From contig NZ_SMCO01000001.1 of assembly GCF_004346685.1 (NCBI RefSeq), positions 248,001 through 312,000 on the forward strand: a DNA stretch of 64,000 bases, in the 5' to 3' direction. This DNA is from Sulfurirhabdus autotrophica. Its GTDB lineage: Bacteria > Pseudomonadota > Gammaproteobacteria > Burkholderiales > SMCO01. The position numbers were made by a program, and so were the translations under genes. The first letter of the stretch is position 1, and every line of letters starts with the position of its first letter. The notes beneath the pieces were generated by a model that saw nothing but the letters and a program-made list of their open reading frames with translations, was not told where the DNA came from and made no database searches. Shown here in pieces: positions 8,523 through 19,132 of this stretch.

Positions 8523-9405
8523 TCAACTAGCTGCACTTCCACTTGAAGCTTCAATCAAATTGGGTGCTCCGGGGTAAACTGTCAGATGCGGGAAGGGAAT
8601 TTCGATGCCCTTCTGGTCGAAAGCATATTTCAGGCGGCGCAGATATGCTCGCCGGATTCCCCATTGTTCCAATGGTTTAACTTTAAAGCGACACTTTAAC
8701 ATCACGGCGGAGTCGGCTAATTGGTCAACACCAGCCATTTCAAGATCATCCAGAATTTTTTCCTGATATTCGGGGTCTACACAGTGATGCGCCAACTTCA
8801 CGCATAATGCTGATAGCACTATCAATATCTTCCTTGTAAGCAATGCCGACATCAATGACGGAGTTGGAAAACTGACGGCTCATATTGGTTACCGTAGTAA
8901 TTACGCCGTTTGGAATGTAATGGACATTACCTGAGCAGTCTCTGAGACGGACATAGCGCAATGTGACTTTCTCTACCAGGCCTGATTTTCCAGCGGCTTC
9001 GATGACATCACCCTGGCTGATCTGATTCTCAAGTAGTAAAAATAATCCGTTAAAATAATCTTTGACCAGACTTTGCGCTCCAAAGTCTATAGCAAGGCCC
9101 ACTACTCCAGCTGTCGCTAAAATGGGCGCAATAGAGATGCCAAACTCTGAAAGCATCAGCATACCGGCGACAACCGAAATAAGGACCGAGGCGATATAGC
9201 GAAACACGCGTCCCAAGGTTTCTAATCGTTTGTTCTCTTCCGGGCTGTCTGTTCGATTGCACATATAGGAACGGAATGAGCGGATTACCCGATTAGCAAG
9301 CCGCAACAGCAATGATGCCATAATCAGAATCAACAGCACATGAATCAAAGATTGCACTAAGCCAGCGTATTCTTTTAAGCCGATAACGTTAAGTATTTCC
9401 TGCAT
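8523..9405 (-). pseudogene. MscS-family channel gene broken by a one-base frameshift
   Basis: Two overlapping frames together make one MscS-type protein of about 293 residues. The first (from 9405) carries the membrane helices, the GVVGLAIDFGAQSLVKDYFNG pore segment and the beta-domain. The second (ending at 8523) carries DPEYQEKILDDLEMAGVDQL and a C-terminal GIEIPFPHLTVYPG. The frame changes near 8777-8784, where one extra base breaks the match. If real, the product loses its C-terminal domain; a sequencing error is equally possible. It lies just downstream of the sucrose genes on the same strand, and osmotic release would fit with sucrose as a compatible solute. Confidence 0.8.
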
Positions 9406-9420
9406 TGTTTGTGATTACCT

Positions 9421-11816
9421 CTAAGCTAAATTTTCCCCATGCAATTGCGCTGCAAGGGGGCGGAACTGGAGTTGGTAGAACATATGCAAATAACGCGATG
9501 TTTCTTCTCTTTCGAGATCACTGATATATTTCCAGAAACCGTAAATTCGGGAAAGCGTCATCATGCGTTCTGCGTATTTTTTCCAGGTATAACGGGACTC
9601 GACCCTTACCAAAGCACCATCTGATATACGCTGCCATTCCTGAGGGTTTTTACTGCATTTTTCGAAGAAATCCGCCATTAAATCTGCGCTGGCAGCGCCT
9701 TCATTTGGATCAATATGAAAACCGGATTTGTTATTTTGAATGATTCCAGCGGACCACCATAACGCGTGGCAAAAGTTGGCAAACCTGATGCCATGGATTC
9801 AATAATGGTCAAACCAAATGCCTCGAACAACGCAGGCTGGACGAAAATACCCTTATGGTCAGCAACAAAACGGTATATTTCACCGGACAGATTTTTTTCA
9901 AGGCGTATCCCCAGCCAGCGCATTTGCCCATCAAGCTGGTGCCGATCCATCAGTTTGTGCATGTTGCGTATTTGTGCTTGCTCTTCGTGGTCACGAGATT
10001 CTTCGGGTGTGACATAGCCACCTATCACGACAAGATTTGCGAGTTCACGTAGCCGAGGTGAGCTGCCATACCAGTCCACAAGGCCGGTAAGATTCTTGAT
10101 TCGGTCTAGTCGCGCCATGGTAAAAATAATGGGTTTGTCTTTGTTTGTCAGCACGCCGCGAGTATGGTCGCGTGAACTGCCGAAAATGTATTCTTCAATT
10201 TCGGGATGCAGGGATGTGAGGCGACGCTGTTTTTCTGTGTAAGGAAAATAAACATCTGCATCTGCGCCAGGAGAAACAATATTGAATTTAGGGTCAAACA
10301 GATTGATACCATCAATAACCCGGTACAGTCCCGGCATGGTAAAAGAGCGATAGCTTTCGTACTGCCCGACAGAATCTGCAGTCCCTGCAATCTCCTGATA
10401 CGTGCTGGTTATAATGAAATCAGCCTTGTTCATGGCAATCAGATCGGCGGTGTATTGGCATGAAAAGTGATATTGGGGATCGTTTTCCTGCCAGTACAGG
10501 TCAGAGTGAAGATACTTGGTTTTTTCAAGTGCATGGGCGATATTGCATTGAGTGACACCCAGACGCTGGCTTAAAAGTGATGCCACCAGATTACCATCAG
10601 AGTAATTACCAATAATGAGATCAGGACGACCACCAAGTTCTGCCAACGCTTCCCGTTCTACATTACGGGAAAAGTCCTCCAGATGAGGCCATATTTCAAA
10701 CCGTGAAATCCAGTGACGTATAATTTCGCCGTTCTGTTTGTGAAACGGCACACGTAAAATCCAGGTGTTGTCACAGCCGTTCACTTTTTCCATGCGCTGG
10801 TTGCAGGTTGTGCCTTCTGAATCCGGAATTAGTCGGGTAACTATCAGGATTTTTGGCTCAACAAAGACGCCTTGCACAGCCAGACGCTCGCGCATTTCAC
10901 TCTCAAGCGCACGCACCTGATCCAGAATGTAAACGACCTGTCCGCCAGTATCTGGCAAACCAAGGACATTATCTTGCCCAAAATAGCCGTGTGGCGACAT
11001 TATAAGTAACCGCGAGATCATTGGTATGCGCGAAAGGAATGCTTCCAGTGCTACAGGTGAAGGCGCTTCCAGTATATCCACCAGTAAATTCATGGTATCA
11101 ACGACACGGCCTGCACTATTGCCCCAACCGGGCGCAAAACCCATTTTGTGCAGGCTGTCTTCAAATTCAGCCAGGGGGGTTCCACCGTCCATACGTTCTA
11201 TTTTTGATATAGATTTACGCAACGCCTCTCGCAAGGCTGAAACAGAATCAAATTCTCCGTTAATCATCAGCGGTTTGCCGTCTATAGAATGCACTTTAAG
11301 AAAATAAAGCAATCGCGCTTCACCTTCATGTACACGCTGGAACATGGTGCTGGAAAGTTGCCGATTAAGAAACATCACACCCTGCCCGATGGACTTTGCC
11401 TCTTTTAAATGGGGAAAATTGCGACCGAATGGCCCAAAATCAATTTCAAGCACAGGATCCGGGTTTTCAGAAGAATGGACTTGTGATTCTTTAAACTGCA
11501 AAAATTCTGCACTACTGATTTCCTCGGCCACCATATGATCGAGGTGAATACGCAGATAACGCCATTGAGCAATCCGCTCGCGCAGGGCAAAATAGGCCCA
11601 AGGCTGTTTGAAAACGCCTTCCTGCAAGTGCTGTACCAATTCATGCAACGTTGTATCACACAGCGCTTTTTTGTCTGGTTCTGCACACATCTGCGAGAAT
11701 TCATGGCGCAAATCTGATTGCAGCAAAAAAGGTCTGTTTTGTCCGAAGTAGCGACGTAGCAGCGTATAAACTGCATCCCGGTTTTCTTTAGTGTAAAGAA
11801 TCAAATCATCAATCAT
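9421..11816 (-). pseudogene. Sucrose synthase, interrupted by a frameshift near the C-terminus
   Basis: Sucrose synthase reversibly converts sucrose and UDP/ADP to fructose and NDP-glucose. The main frame (11816 to 9678) has the N-terminal regulatory region, [37 protein letters not shown] and the E-x7-E nucleotide-sugar motif in [18 protein letters not shown]. Near 9740-9748 one base is missing: restoring it continues the protein as [18 protein letters not shown] and joins the 85-residue frame ending QLQFRPLAAQL at 9421. The restored protein has about 798 residues, close to the roughly 794 of the Nitrosomonas enzyme. The start ATG overlaps the stop of the preceding gene by eight bases. Either the gene is recently broken or the base was lost in sequencing. 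Confidence 0.9.
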
Positions 11817-13983
11817 GCTTCAGTTGCCTGTCATGCTTGCCTGAGAAATTGCCAAACTGGTAGTTTCCGATCCCTTCCATAATGCCCAATGCGTTACCTG
11901 CTTCAGCAAAATAGACCTGATGCTCGCCCCTGAGTGGTTTGAGTTCCGGGCTGTGATTGCCAACGATTACGGCAAGGGTGTCTCCGATCATCATTTCTGC
12001 GTCATTTCCTGAATCTCCGGCTACCAGGAAGGCATTCAACGGCAATCCCCATTTGTAAGCAAGATAGCGTATAGCCTGTCCTTTTGAAGCGCGAGCCGGC
12101 AAAACATCCAGGTAAGCCTGGTGCGAGTAAATCAGATTGGCGTGTAAATTCAATGCGCGCAGATGGGCATAAATCTTTTTAAGTGGCGGCAGCATATCGG
12201 GAATGACGTTATAACTTATTTTGTATTCACGCTGATTTTCACGGGTTTGAAGTTTGATTCCCGGGATGGCTTCAAGGGCGATCATCAAGGCATCTCGCCG
12301 CCATTGGTGACGGATATGTTTTTCCCATCCTGTATCAGGACGCAGATCAGGGCCATAATTGATTTCTGACCCTACAGAGGTAATCAGTACATCCGGCAAG
12401 GGTACACGCCATTCCTTCAGTACTTTTACTGCGCTATCCAGATTACGCCCGGTTGCGATCCCAAATGCAATTTTTTCAGCATTTTCTCTTAACCATGCAA
12501 TCAGCTGGTTCAATCCGTTCTGATTGCCGATGAGAGTATTATCAATATCACTGACGAGCGCTTGCTTGACCAAGGGTAGGGGCGATTTTCCCTCGTGCAG
12601 GATTGCAGCATGTTCCCGTCGCACGCGTTTGCGCTCTTTATGTATTAATCGACTTACAGACTTGAGATATTTTGTAACATGGGCATCCCAACTATAATGC
12701 CGCTTCACCCCGTTTACGCCATTTCGCGCCCAGCTGCGCCAGATTTTCGGGTTTCCCAGCGCTGTTTTCAGGGCGCTGGCAATGGATTCGGTATCGAGGG
12801 GATTAATTAACAAACCATTCCGACAGTTACTGATAATATCGCGGGGGCCACCATCTTCCGTGGCGACGATCGGCAGCCCGCTTGCTGCAGACTCGATTAA
12901 AGTCAGCCCAAACGGCTCGGTCAACGCCGGGTTAACAAACAGGCCCCGCCTGCGAGCTGCCAGACGATATAACTCAGGCACATCATCCATCTGGTGATGC
13001 TTGGGCAAGGCAACCTTGCCCCACAAGTCATACCGGTCCAGTGCGAATAATAAATCTGAAAGTTCTTTCTTCTGTGACTCTTCCATAGTCTGAATATCAT
13101 CTCGATTTCCAGCCACAATCACCAGATTTGCTTTTGACTGGAGTTCCTCATCCTCTCCATAAGCAGCTATCAGACGTTGCAGGTTTTTGCGTGCATCTGG
13201 ACGGCATATAGTAAGGATCATCGGCTTTTCAGGCTCTTCCAGAAAACGATCTATCATTTGCACAACCGAATCTTGAATTTTACGTCGACCAGGTGGAGAA
13301 AAACGTGATGCATCTGTGCCAGGTGGAATAACGATAGAACGTTGCATATCAAAATTCTTGTATATGCCATATTGTTCAACGGCTTCCTGTCGTGTACTGG
13401 TGACAATCATGGAGGCATGGCTCAATACTTCTTCTTCGGCGGAAATACGCTGCGCAAAGTTAAACTGACGTTCCAGAGATTGTTCCTTACGGCCTGTATC
13501 AAGCATGCGTTGCAGCTTGCATCTTCCCAAAGAATGCCCGGTGTGTACCTGCGGAATGCCCAGCAATTGCGAGAGTTGGCGTCCTACATAACCCGCGTCA
13601 GCATAATGCGTGTGAATGACATCCGGCAGTTTTTCCTTGCCACGCAGATAGTGGAGGCAACGGTCAACCAGATGATCCAGATGTTTCCATAAAAGTTCTT
13701 TGCGAAGATAACGTTTTGGCCCAAACGGCAACCGGACTATACGGACCTTGGGCCCGAGTTTTTCTTCAAGCAACGCATAATCAGAAGACACTTCCGGATC
13801 ACTGATCATACGGGTAAGCAGGTCCACGCGTTCGACCCCGGGATTGCGCCCCAGGGCACGTGCCAGTTCAACGACATAGGTAATCTGACCGCCGGTGTCT
13901 GCGTCACGTCCCAATTCCAGATCATGACTACGAATTAAACCGTGCAAGCTAAGCATCAGAATGTAAATTGGCTGTTCATTCAT
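11809..13983 (-). CDS. Sucrose-phosphate synthase fused to sucrose-phosphate phosphatase-like domain
   Basis: 724 residues. Residues about 1-460 form a GT-B glycosyltransferase ([48 protein letters not shown]) that makes sucrose-6-phosphate from UDP-glucose and fructose-6-phosphate. From about residue 480 a HAD phosphatase domain follows with SDIDNTLIG (DxDxT) and [10 protein letters not shown], as in sucrose-phosphate phosphatase. ATG 13983 is chosen: GGAAG lies eight bases upstream and the ATG overlaps the fructokinase stop as ATGA; an upstream in-frame start at 14070 lacks such support. The operon as a whole suggests sucrose made as a compatible solute or carbon store. Confidence 0.92.
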   Translation of the reverse strand: MNEQPIYILMLSLHGLIRSHDLELGRDADTGGQITYVVELARALGRNPGVERVDLLTRMISDPEVSSDYALLEEKLGPKVRIVRLPFGPKRYLRKELLWKHLDHLVDRCLHYLRGKEKLPDVIHTHYADAGYVGRQLSQLLGIPQVHTGHSLGRCKLQRMLDTGRKEQSLERQFNFAQRISAEEEVLSHASMIVTSTRQEAVEQYGIYKNFDMQRSIVIPPGTDASRFSPPGRRKIQDSVVQMIDRFLEEPEKPMILTICRPDARKNLQRLIAAYGEDEELQSKANLVIVAGNRDDIQTMEESQKKELSDLLFALDRYDLWGKVALPKHHQMDDVPELYRLAARRRGLFVNPALTEPFGLTLIESAASGLPIVATEDGGPRDIISNCRNGLLINPLDTESIASALKTALGNPKIWRSWARNGVNGVKRHYSWDAHVTKYLKSVSRLIHKERKRVRREHAAILHEGKSPLPLVKQALVSDIDNTLIGNQNGLNQLIAWLRENAEKIAFGIATGRNLDSAVKVLKEWRVPLPDVLITSVGSEINYGPDLRPDTGWEKHIRHQWRRDALMIALEAIPGIKLQTRENQREYKISYNVIPDMLPPLKKIYAHLRALNLHANLIYSHQAYLDVLPARASKGQAIRYLAYKWGLPLNAFLVAGDSGNDAEMMIGDTLAVIVGNHSPELKPLRGEHQVYFAEAGNALGIMEGIGNYQFGNFSGKHDRQLKHD

Positions 13984-14963
13984 GAATGGTCTTCCTTTTT
14001 TAAACTCCATGCCGTTCGGAATGGGGCGTAAAATTGATCGTCTTGTGGTATGGCACCACGAATCCCGCATATTGCTCGTGCGAATTGATCAGCTCGCTGC
14101 AGAGATTGCTCTGGAGTCCACTTTTTGAATAAACCAAGAATAAAGACAGAAGCAAAACCATCTCCTGCACCAACAGTATCGGCAATATGTATATCGGGTT
14201 GTGTGGCATCAGGTTGCAAATCAGTAATAGCGCCTGATTCATTACGTAACCAGGCGCCCTGCTCCCCTTTTGTTACCAAGACTTGGCTTATATTAAATTG
14301 CTCTGCCAATAATGCAGCTTTCGTGGTTTCATCTGTTCCACCAATACGTAGCAGTTTTGAAATGTGCAGTAACTCCTCATTATTCAGTTTGATTATATTA
14401 GCCTGGTTAAGAGAGCGTTTCAGGGTTTTAAGGTCGTACCACGGCTCGCGCAGATTAATATCCAGAAAACGGGGAGCGATTGCACTTTTGAGTAAGGAAC
14501 CCAGCGCGCGTCGAGATGTAGGATGGCGTTGTGCAAGCGTACCGAAATATACAAGTTCCGGCTGCACTGCCAGTGCAATCATGCGTGTCACTCCGGCATG
14601 AATATAGTCATAGGCCTGTTCGGATAAAATTTCAAACCGATGTCCACCATTTTCCATATGGACCATCACCTGACCAGTGGGGTGAACAGGGTCAGGCTGT
14701 ACTCCACGAATGTCCATCCCACGCTCTGTCATGGCCCCTAGCAGTTCATCGCGTAACTTGTCATTACCAGTACGCGTGATCAACACAGGATGAAGGCAAA
14801 ATGCTTGCAAATGTCGTGCTACATTAAATGGTGCCCCACCTAGTACATTTCTGTCAGGAAATTTATCAACTAACACTTCACCAAATAATGCAACGGTTCC
14901 GGTATGGGGGGAAGGTATTGCTACGTTATTATTTTGTATCTCTTTCTGAGATGAATCTTGCAT
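13980..14963 (-). CDS. PfkB-family fructokinase
   Basis: 327 residues of the ribokinase/PfkB family. The first signature region contains VLGGAPFNVARHLQAF and the second contains DTVGAGDGFASVF, whose Asp is the catalytic base. Fructokinases phosphorylate fructose to fructose-6-phosphate with ATP; here that would recycle the fructose released by sucrose synthase into the sucrose-phosphate synthase reaction. First gene of a three-gene leftward operon; its stop overlaps the next start (ATGA), implying translational coupling. A 15-bp palindrome lies about 120 bases upstream. Sugar specificity is inferred from context. Confidence 0.9.
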   Translation of the reverse strand: MQDSSQKEIQNNNVAIPSPHTGTVALFGEVLVDKFPDRNVLGGAPFNVARHLQAFCLHPVLITRTGNDKLRDELLGAMTERGMDIRGVQPDPVHPTGQVMVHMENGGHRFEILSEQAYDYIHAGVTRMIALAVQPELVYFGTLAQRHPTSRRALGSLLKSAIAPRFLDINLREPWYDLKTLKRSLNQANIIKLNNEELLHISKLLRIGGTDETTKAALLAEQFNISQVLVTKGEQGAWLRNESGAITDLQPDATQPDIHIADTVGAGDGFASVFILGLFKKWTPEQSLQRADQFARAICGIRGAIPQDDQFYAPFRTAWSLKKEDHS

Positions 14964-15420
14964 GTCAGTGTGTTACACCTCGACTTAGATTAAATATGTA
15001 ATTTTGTACATAACCTTTACAGTCTCTCACAAAACAGAGTCATTAATCAAATTTGCTAATATCGCATAATATTGATTTATAACAAATAATTTGTTTTTAT
15101 GAATTAACTGACGATAGAATCAAGCAATTTTTTGGGTATAATAAAGGCAAAAAAACTTGGTAGTTTTTTCTGTCTGAAATATATGTAGTGATAACATCAA
15201 ATGCGCTCTTAACACCCACACAACGCTATTTACGCACTGATTGTTCAAAGCGCTAATTATCATCAGTCGCTATTACATAACGAGAGATTACACATTTAAG
15301 ATTAGATGGATTTAACGTCTTTTCAAGTAACATTTATTAATACATCACAGCATAAAACAATGATATCTTTCTGAAAAATATAATTAATTCAGCAATAAAT
15401 TTTGAGAATAACATGAATAA
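14964..15420. promoter_or_regulatory. Upstream region of the sucrose operon with a perfect 15-bp palindrome
   Basis: 457 AT-rich bases without a supported gene. AACAAAT-A-ATTTGTT (15081-15095) is a perfect palindrome about 120 bases before the fructokinase start, so a candidate operator. A TATAAT at about 15139 on the plus strand has no gene behind it. Confidence 0.35.
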
Positions 15421-15440
15421 CCCGTGCCGGTCGGCACGGG
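15421..15440 (-). terminator. Terminator hairpin of the copper operon
   Basis: CCCGTGCC/GGCACGGG with a four-base loop, directly after the last gene of the leftward operon. On the minus strand it is followed by TTATTCATGTTATT. Confidence 0.65.
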
Positions 15441-15458
15441 TAGGAAGTACAGCTTTAC

Positions 15459-15863
15459 TTATTTTGCTTCTTCGATTTTTGTGACCGTCAGGTCTCCGTT
15501 TATGCTCTCTGCGACAAAATTTACTTTGTTACCTGACTTAACTTGTTCCAGCATGGCAGGGTCTTTCACCTTAAATACCATAGTCATCGCCCCCATACCC
15601 AAATTATTCAAGGGACCATGCTTAATCGTAATTTTCTTACTGGATTTATTTACTTTTCTAATTATACCGTTAGACATGCTTGTTGATGCCATTTCGGGCA
15701 TATTAGCAGCACCTGGCATACTACTTTTTCCCATATCCATGGTTTCTGGCGTCATACCTTGATGCGGAATGGTACCGGGTTTCACTGACGTTTGTTCTGC
15801 CGCGTTAACAATTAAAGGTAAAGCAAATACCAGCGTTAATGCGATTGAATGAATTTTTTTCAT
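15459..15863 (-). CDS. CusF-like periplasmic copper-binding protein
   Basis: 134 residues with a signal peptide (about 1-22). The C-terminal domain matches the CusF/CopK-like OB fold: KKITIKHGPLNNLGMGAMTMVFKV, with candidate copper ligands His82, Met93 and Met95. The tryptophan that caps Cu(I) in E. coli CusF is not evident. A Met-rich linker (about 37-63) may also bind copper. Such proteins hand Cu(I)/Ag(I) to an efflux system. Last gene of the copper operon, 21 bases after the DUF411 gene, with AGGAG-type spacing before its ATG. Confidence 0.85.
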   Translation of the reverse strand: MKKIHSIALTLVFALPLIVNAAEQTSVKPGTIPHQGMTPETMDMGKSSMPGAANMPEMASTSMSNGIIRKVNKSSKKITIKHGPLNNLGMGAMTMVFKVKDPAMLEQVKSGNKVNFVAESINGDLTVTKIEEAK

Positions 15864-15884
15864 GTATTTCTCCTAAGGGTTGAT

Positions 15885-16352
15885 TTATTTTCCGTTGTAA
15901 TTCTGATAAACGCTGGCATTACCATCAGTTTTAACCAGCAAAACTTGATAAGGGTCGCTACGCGGACCTTCCATACCAGGTGACCCAGCTACCATGGCAG
16001 GAACGGCAAGGCCCGTTGCTTTGGGTTTTTCTTTAAGCAATCGCTTGATTTCCCTCGCTGGGACGTGACCTTCAATGGTGTAACCGTTAATGCTGGCAGT
16101 GTGGCATGAACCATATTTCATAGGCATACCGAGCTTTTCACGGTAAACGGATGTATCCTGCACGTTGTGCACATCCACAGCGAAACCATTCTGCTTCAAG
16201 TGCTCCACCCATTTTTCACAGCAACCGCAAGTGGGAGATTTGAAAACCGAAATTGTCTCACCCGCAAACGCTGCTGAAGGAAGCAATACCGCCGCCACAA
16301 GCAACACGCTGACCAAAAGTTTGTTAACAGTCTTTAAAATAGTATTCATCAT
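15885..16352 (-). CDS. DUF411-family exported metal-binding protein
   Basis: 155 residues with a signal peptide (about 1-30) and the DUF411 core: SPTCGCCEKWVEHLKQNGF with Cys42, Cys44 and Cys45, then GSCHTA (Cys83, His84) and IEGHVPA. DUF411 proteins recur in copper and silver resistance clusters and are thought to bind metal through these cysteines; mechanism is not settled. Its start overlaps the stop of the multicopper oxidase by four bases, so the two are probably co-translated. Confidence 0.88.
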   Translation of the reverse strand: MMNTILKTVNKLLVSVLLVAAVLLPSAAFAGETISVFKSPTCGCCEKWVEHLKQNGFAVDVHNVQDTSVYREKLGMPMKYGSCHTASINGYTIEGHVPAREIKRLLKEKPKATGLAVPAMVAGSPGMEGPRSDPYQVLLVKTDGNASVYQNYNGK

Positions 16353-17674
16353 GCTTTTCCTCCTTTAGGTGCTTTTACTGGATCAGGTACCGGGCCGTTC
16401 CATTCTGAAGCCACGGTACCCTTCGGATGCTTGTACCAGCCTGGATCTTTGAAATCGCCACGTTTGATGCCTTCATGAACTTTCACTACGCTGAACATAC
16501 CGCCCATTTCTACCGGTCCAAATGGTCCCTGTCCGGTCATCATGGGTAAGGTATTATCTGGCAAGGGCATAGACATCACTGCCATGTCGGCCATACCATC
16601 CTGCCCCATTGCCATATAGTCTGGTACGAGCTTGGTGATCTTCTCCACTACATCCTTGGTTTCAACATTGATGGAAGTCGGTACCGAATGCCCCATAGCA
16701 TTCATCGTGTGGTGAGATTTGTGGCAATGAATAGCCCAATCACCTGGATAAATTGCATCAAACTCAAAAGCGCGCATTTGTCCTACCGCGCAATCTACAG
16801 TCACCTCCGGCCAACGTGCTGCTTTGGGAACCCATCCGCCGTCAGTGCAAGTCACTTCGAAGTCATAGCCATGCATATGTATCGGATGATTGGTCATGGT
16901 GAGATTACCAAAGCGAATCCTGGCGCGATCGCCTTGATTGATTACAAATGGATCGATACCTGGAAATACGCGGCTGTTCCAGGTCCACATATTAAAATCT
17001 GTCATGGTGTTGATTCGAGGTGTGTAGCTTCCAGGATCAATATCATAGGCCGTCATGATGAAGATGAAATCCCGGTCAACCCGATGATGATTCGGATTTT
17101 TGGGATGCACAACCAGTGAGCCGTACATACCCATGGCCATTTGCACCATTTCATCGGCATGAGGATGGTACATGAACGTGCCGGATTTTTTCATCTCAAA
17201 TTCATACACAAAAGTCTTGCCTGGCGGTATTTGCGGCTGGCTGAGACCCCCTACTCCATCCATCCCGGCAGGCAGGATAATGCCATGCCAGTGGGTGGTG
17301 GTATGTTCTTTGAGTTTGTTAGTGACAAAAATACGTACTTTGTCGCCCTCTACACATTCAATGGTCGGTCCCGGGCTTTGCCCGTTGTATCCCCAAAGGT
17401 GCGCATTCATTCCCTCGGCCATTTCGCGGACGACCGGTTCAGCTATCAGATGGAACTCCTTCCACCCATTATTCATGCGCCACGGTAATGTCCATCCGTT
17501 AAGGGTGACAACCGGATTATAGGGACGGCCATTTGGAGGAATGAGTGGTGGCTGTGTTGTTGCGACAGTTTGCATGGGTGCTTCAGGCACTGAAGCGGCA
17601 CCTACTTTACTGACTATGCCAGCACCTAGTATGGTTGCACCTGCGGTGCGAATAAAATTTCTACGAGAGTTCAT
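16349..17674 (-). CDS. Tat-exported multicopper oxidase
   Basis: 441 residues. A Tat signal (RRNFIR at 4-9, hydrophobic stretch to about 27) implies folded export with copper inserted. All four copper-ligand motifs are visible: HWHG (128-131), HPHA (170-173), HPIHMHG and HCHKSHHTMNAM near the end of the core. Multicopper oxidases of resistance operons oxidise Cu(I) to the less toxic Cu(II). It is shorter than the roughly 600-residue CopA type because it lacks a long Met-rich insert, though Met residues cluster in the C-terminal part (MGQDGMADMAVMSMP). It sits between the TolC and DUF411 genes. Confidence 0.92.
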   Translation of the reverse strand: MNSRRNFIRTAGATILGAGIVSKVGAASVPEAPMQTVATTQPPLIPPNGRPYNPVVTLNGWTLPWRMNNGWKEFHLIAEPVVREMAEGMNAHLWGYNGQSPGPTIECVEGDKVRIFVTNKLKEHTTTHWHGIILPAGMDGVGGLSQPQIPPGKTFVYEFEMKKSGTFMYHPHADEMVQMAMGMYGSLVVHPKNPNHHRVDRDFIFIMTAYDIDPGSYTPRINTMTDFNMWTWNSRVFPGIDPFVINQGDRARIRFGNLTMTNHPIHMHGYDFEVTCTDGGWVPKAARWPEVTVDCAVGQMRAFEFDAIYPGDWAIHCHKSHHTMNAMGHSVPTSINVETKDVVEKITKLVPDYMAMGQDGMADMAVMSMPLPDNTLPMMTGQGPFGPVEMGGMFSVVKVHEGIKRGDFKDPGWYKHPKGTVASEWNGPVPDPVKAPKGGKA

Positions 17675-17692
17675 GTCATTTATCCTTGTTAA

Positions 17693-19123
17693 TTAATGGC
17701 CGCCGGATGATTCGCCAGGCATGGCTGTATCGCCTGATGTGCTCATGCCGGAATCTGTTCCTGCCCCCAATAAAGCCATTTTCAGATTTGTGTCAGCCAA
17801 CCAGAATTCGCGCAATGTGCTTATGTACGCATTAACGCTCAACACCTGTTCCCGCGCATCAGCAAGCAATTCAAATGTGCCGATCAGCATGCCGTTGTAA
17901 CGCAGCAGGTTTTCCTCCGAAATTCTTTTGCGCAACGGCACCAGATCGTCACGGTAATGTCGGGAAATATCGTAAGCGGTTCTGTAGGCTGAATAAGCAC
18001 CTCGGGTTTGCGAACGGGCATTCACAGCTATCTCAGCAACTCGGTTAACCGCTTGCATGTACATGGCTTCTGCTTTCGCCACCTTGGCATCACCCCAATC
18101 AAAAATCGGAATTTGAAGCTCTACTTCATACCCGGTCTGATTAGGCTCGCCTGCGGTGCTTTTATTAAGGTAACTGACATCCAGCACATTGATAAAACGG
18201 GTGGCTTTAGTTAAGCCCAGTGATTTGGCCAAGCCTTCCACTTCCTGTTTTGCCATTTGAACGTCCATTCGCTGGGACATCGCAGTTTGTTCCAGATTGT
18301 TAATTTCTCTTGGTGCGGCAGGCAGATCAGGTAACCGCTCAGAAAGGGTAAACTGTGCGCCTGCTCCCCATAGCCCCATCAACCGGGTCAGCTTTTCTCT
18401 TTCTGATCTGGCGGCTTGATGAGAACGTGCAACTTGCGACATCACCTCCACATAAAAAACTTGCTGTCTTGCCTGGTCCAGCTTGCTCCAGTTTCCCACT
18501 TTGGCCATCCTGTCTGCCAGTTGCGCGCTCGCTTCTGCCGCATCCCTGACATCATCCATGTAACGAGCGGTTTGCTGTGCTGCTACCGCATCCAGATAAG
18601 CTCGTCGCGTATCTGCTGCTATGCGCATAACTTCACCAGTAACACGCCGTTTAGTCTGATCAAATCGACGTTGCTCAAGTGCAGTTCGGGTTGGCATCGT
18701 TAACAAACCAAAAACATCAAAGATGAACTTTCTTTCGTATTCGAAAACGTTTGCTTTTTCAAGGCGCTGAAAAGAAAAGCCAGGATTATGCAAGCGTCCA
18801 GCCTGCACCAGATCAGCCTCAGCGATTCCAAGATTTGAATAAGTCGCTTGCAAACCTGCATTGTTGAGCAATGCTACTTGAACTGCATCGTCTGCTGTCA
18901 GGGGTTTGGCTAAAATTGCAGTGACTTGAGCATAGACCTTCTGCCTGTCTTCATCGGTCTTGACCCATTTTACTTCCTTGCCAAGATGCTCCTTGGCGAC
19001 TGATTCAACGCTATTGAACCCGCCATCAGGCGAAAACGTGGCGCATCCACCCAGTAGCGCAACCAGTGTGATGCCTGCCAGCAATCTGAGTTTCGTAGAC
19101 GGTTGTTTTTTATTCGTTATCAT
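17693..19123 (-). CDS. TolC-family outer-membrane efflux lipoprotein
   Basis: 476 residues. The lipobox LGGC puts the acylated cysteine at residue 27. The remainder is the TolC-type helical repeat, with LLNNAGLQATYSNLGIAEADLVQAG and the second-half match VELQIPIFDWGDAKVAKAEA. It should form an outer-membrane channel. No RND pump or membrane-fusion partner is encoded here, so it either works with a pump elsewhere or has a single-protein role in copper handling, as in other TolC/multicopper-oxidase pairs. The C-terminal tail has Met, Ser and His residues (GMSTSGDTAMPGESSGGH), possibly metal-binding. Confidence 0.9.
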   Translation of the reverse strand: MITNKKQPSTKLRLLAGITLVALLGGCATFSPDGGFNSVESVAKEHLGKEVKWVKTDEDRQKVYAQVTAILAKPLTADDAVQVALLNNAGLQATYSNLGIAEADLVQAGRLHNPGFSFQRLEKANVFEYERKFIFDVFGLLTMPTRTALEQRRFDQTKRRVTGEVMRIAADTRRAYLDAVAAQQTARYMDDVRDAAEASAQLADRMAKVGNWSKLDQARQQVFYVEVMSQVARSHQAARSEREKLTRLMGLWGAGAQFTLSERLPDLPAAPREINNLEQTAMSQRMDVQMAKQEVEGLAKSLGLTKATRFINVLDVSYLNKSTAGEPNQTGYEVELQIPIFDWGDAKVAKAEAMYMQAVNRVAEIAVNARSQTRGAYSAYRTAYDISRHYRDDLVPLRKRISEENLLRYNGMLIGTFELLADAREQVLSVNAYISTLREFWLADTNLKMALLGAGTDSGMSTSGDTAMPGESSGGH

Positions 19124-19132
19124 TTCTGACTC

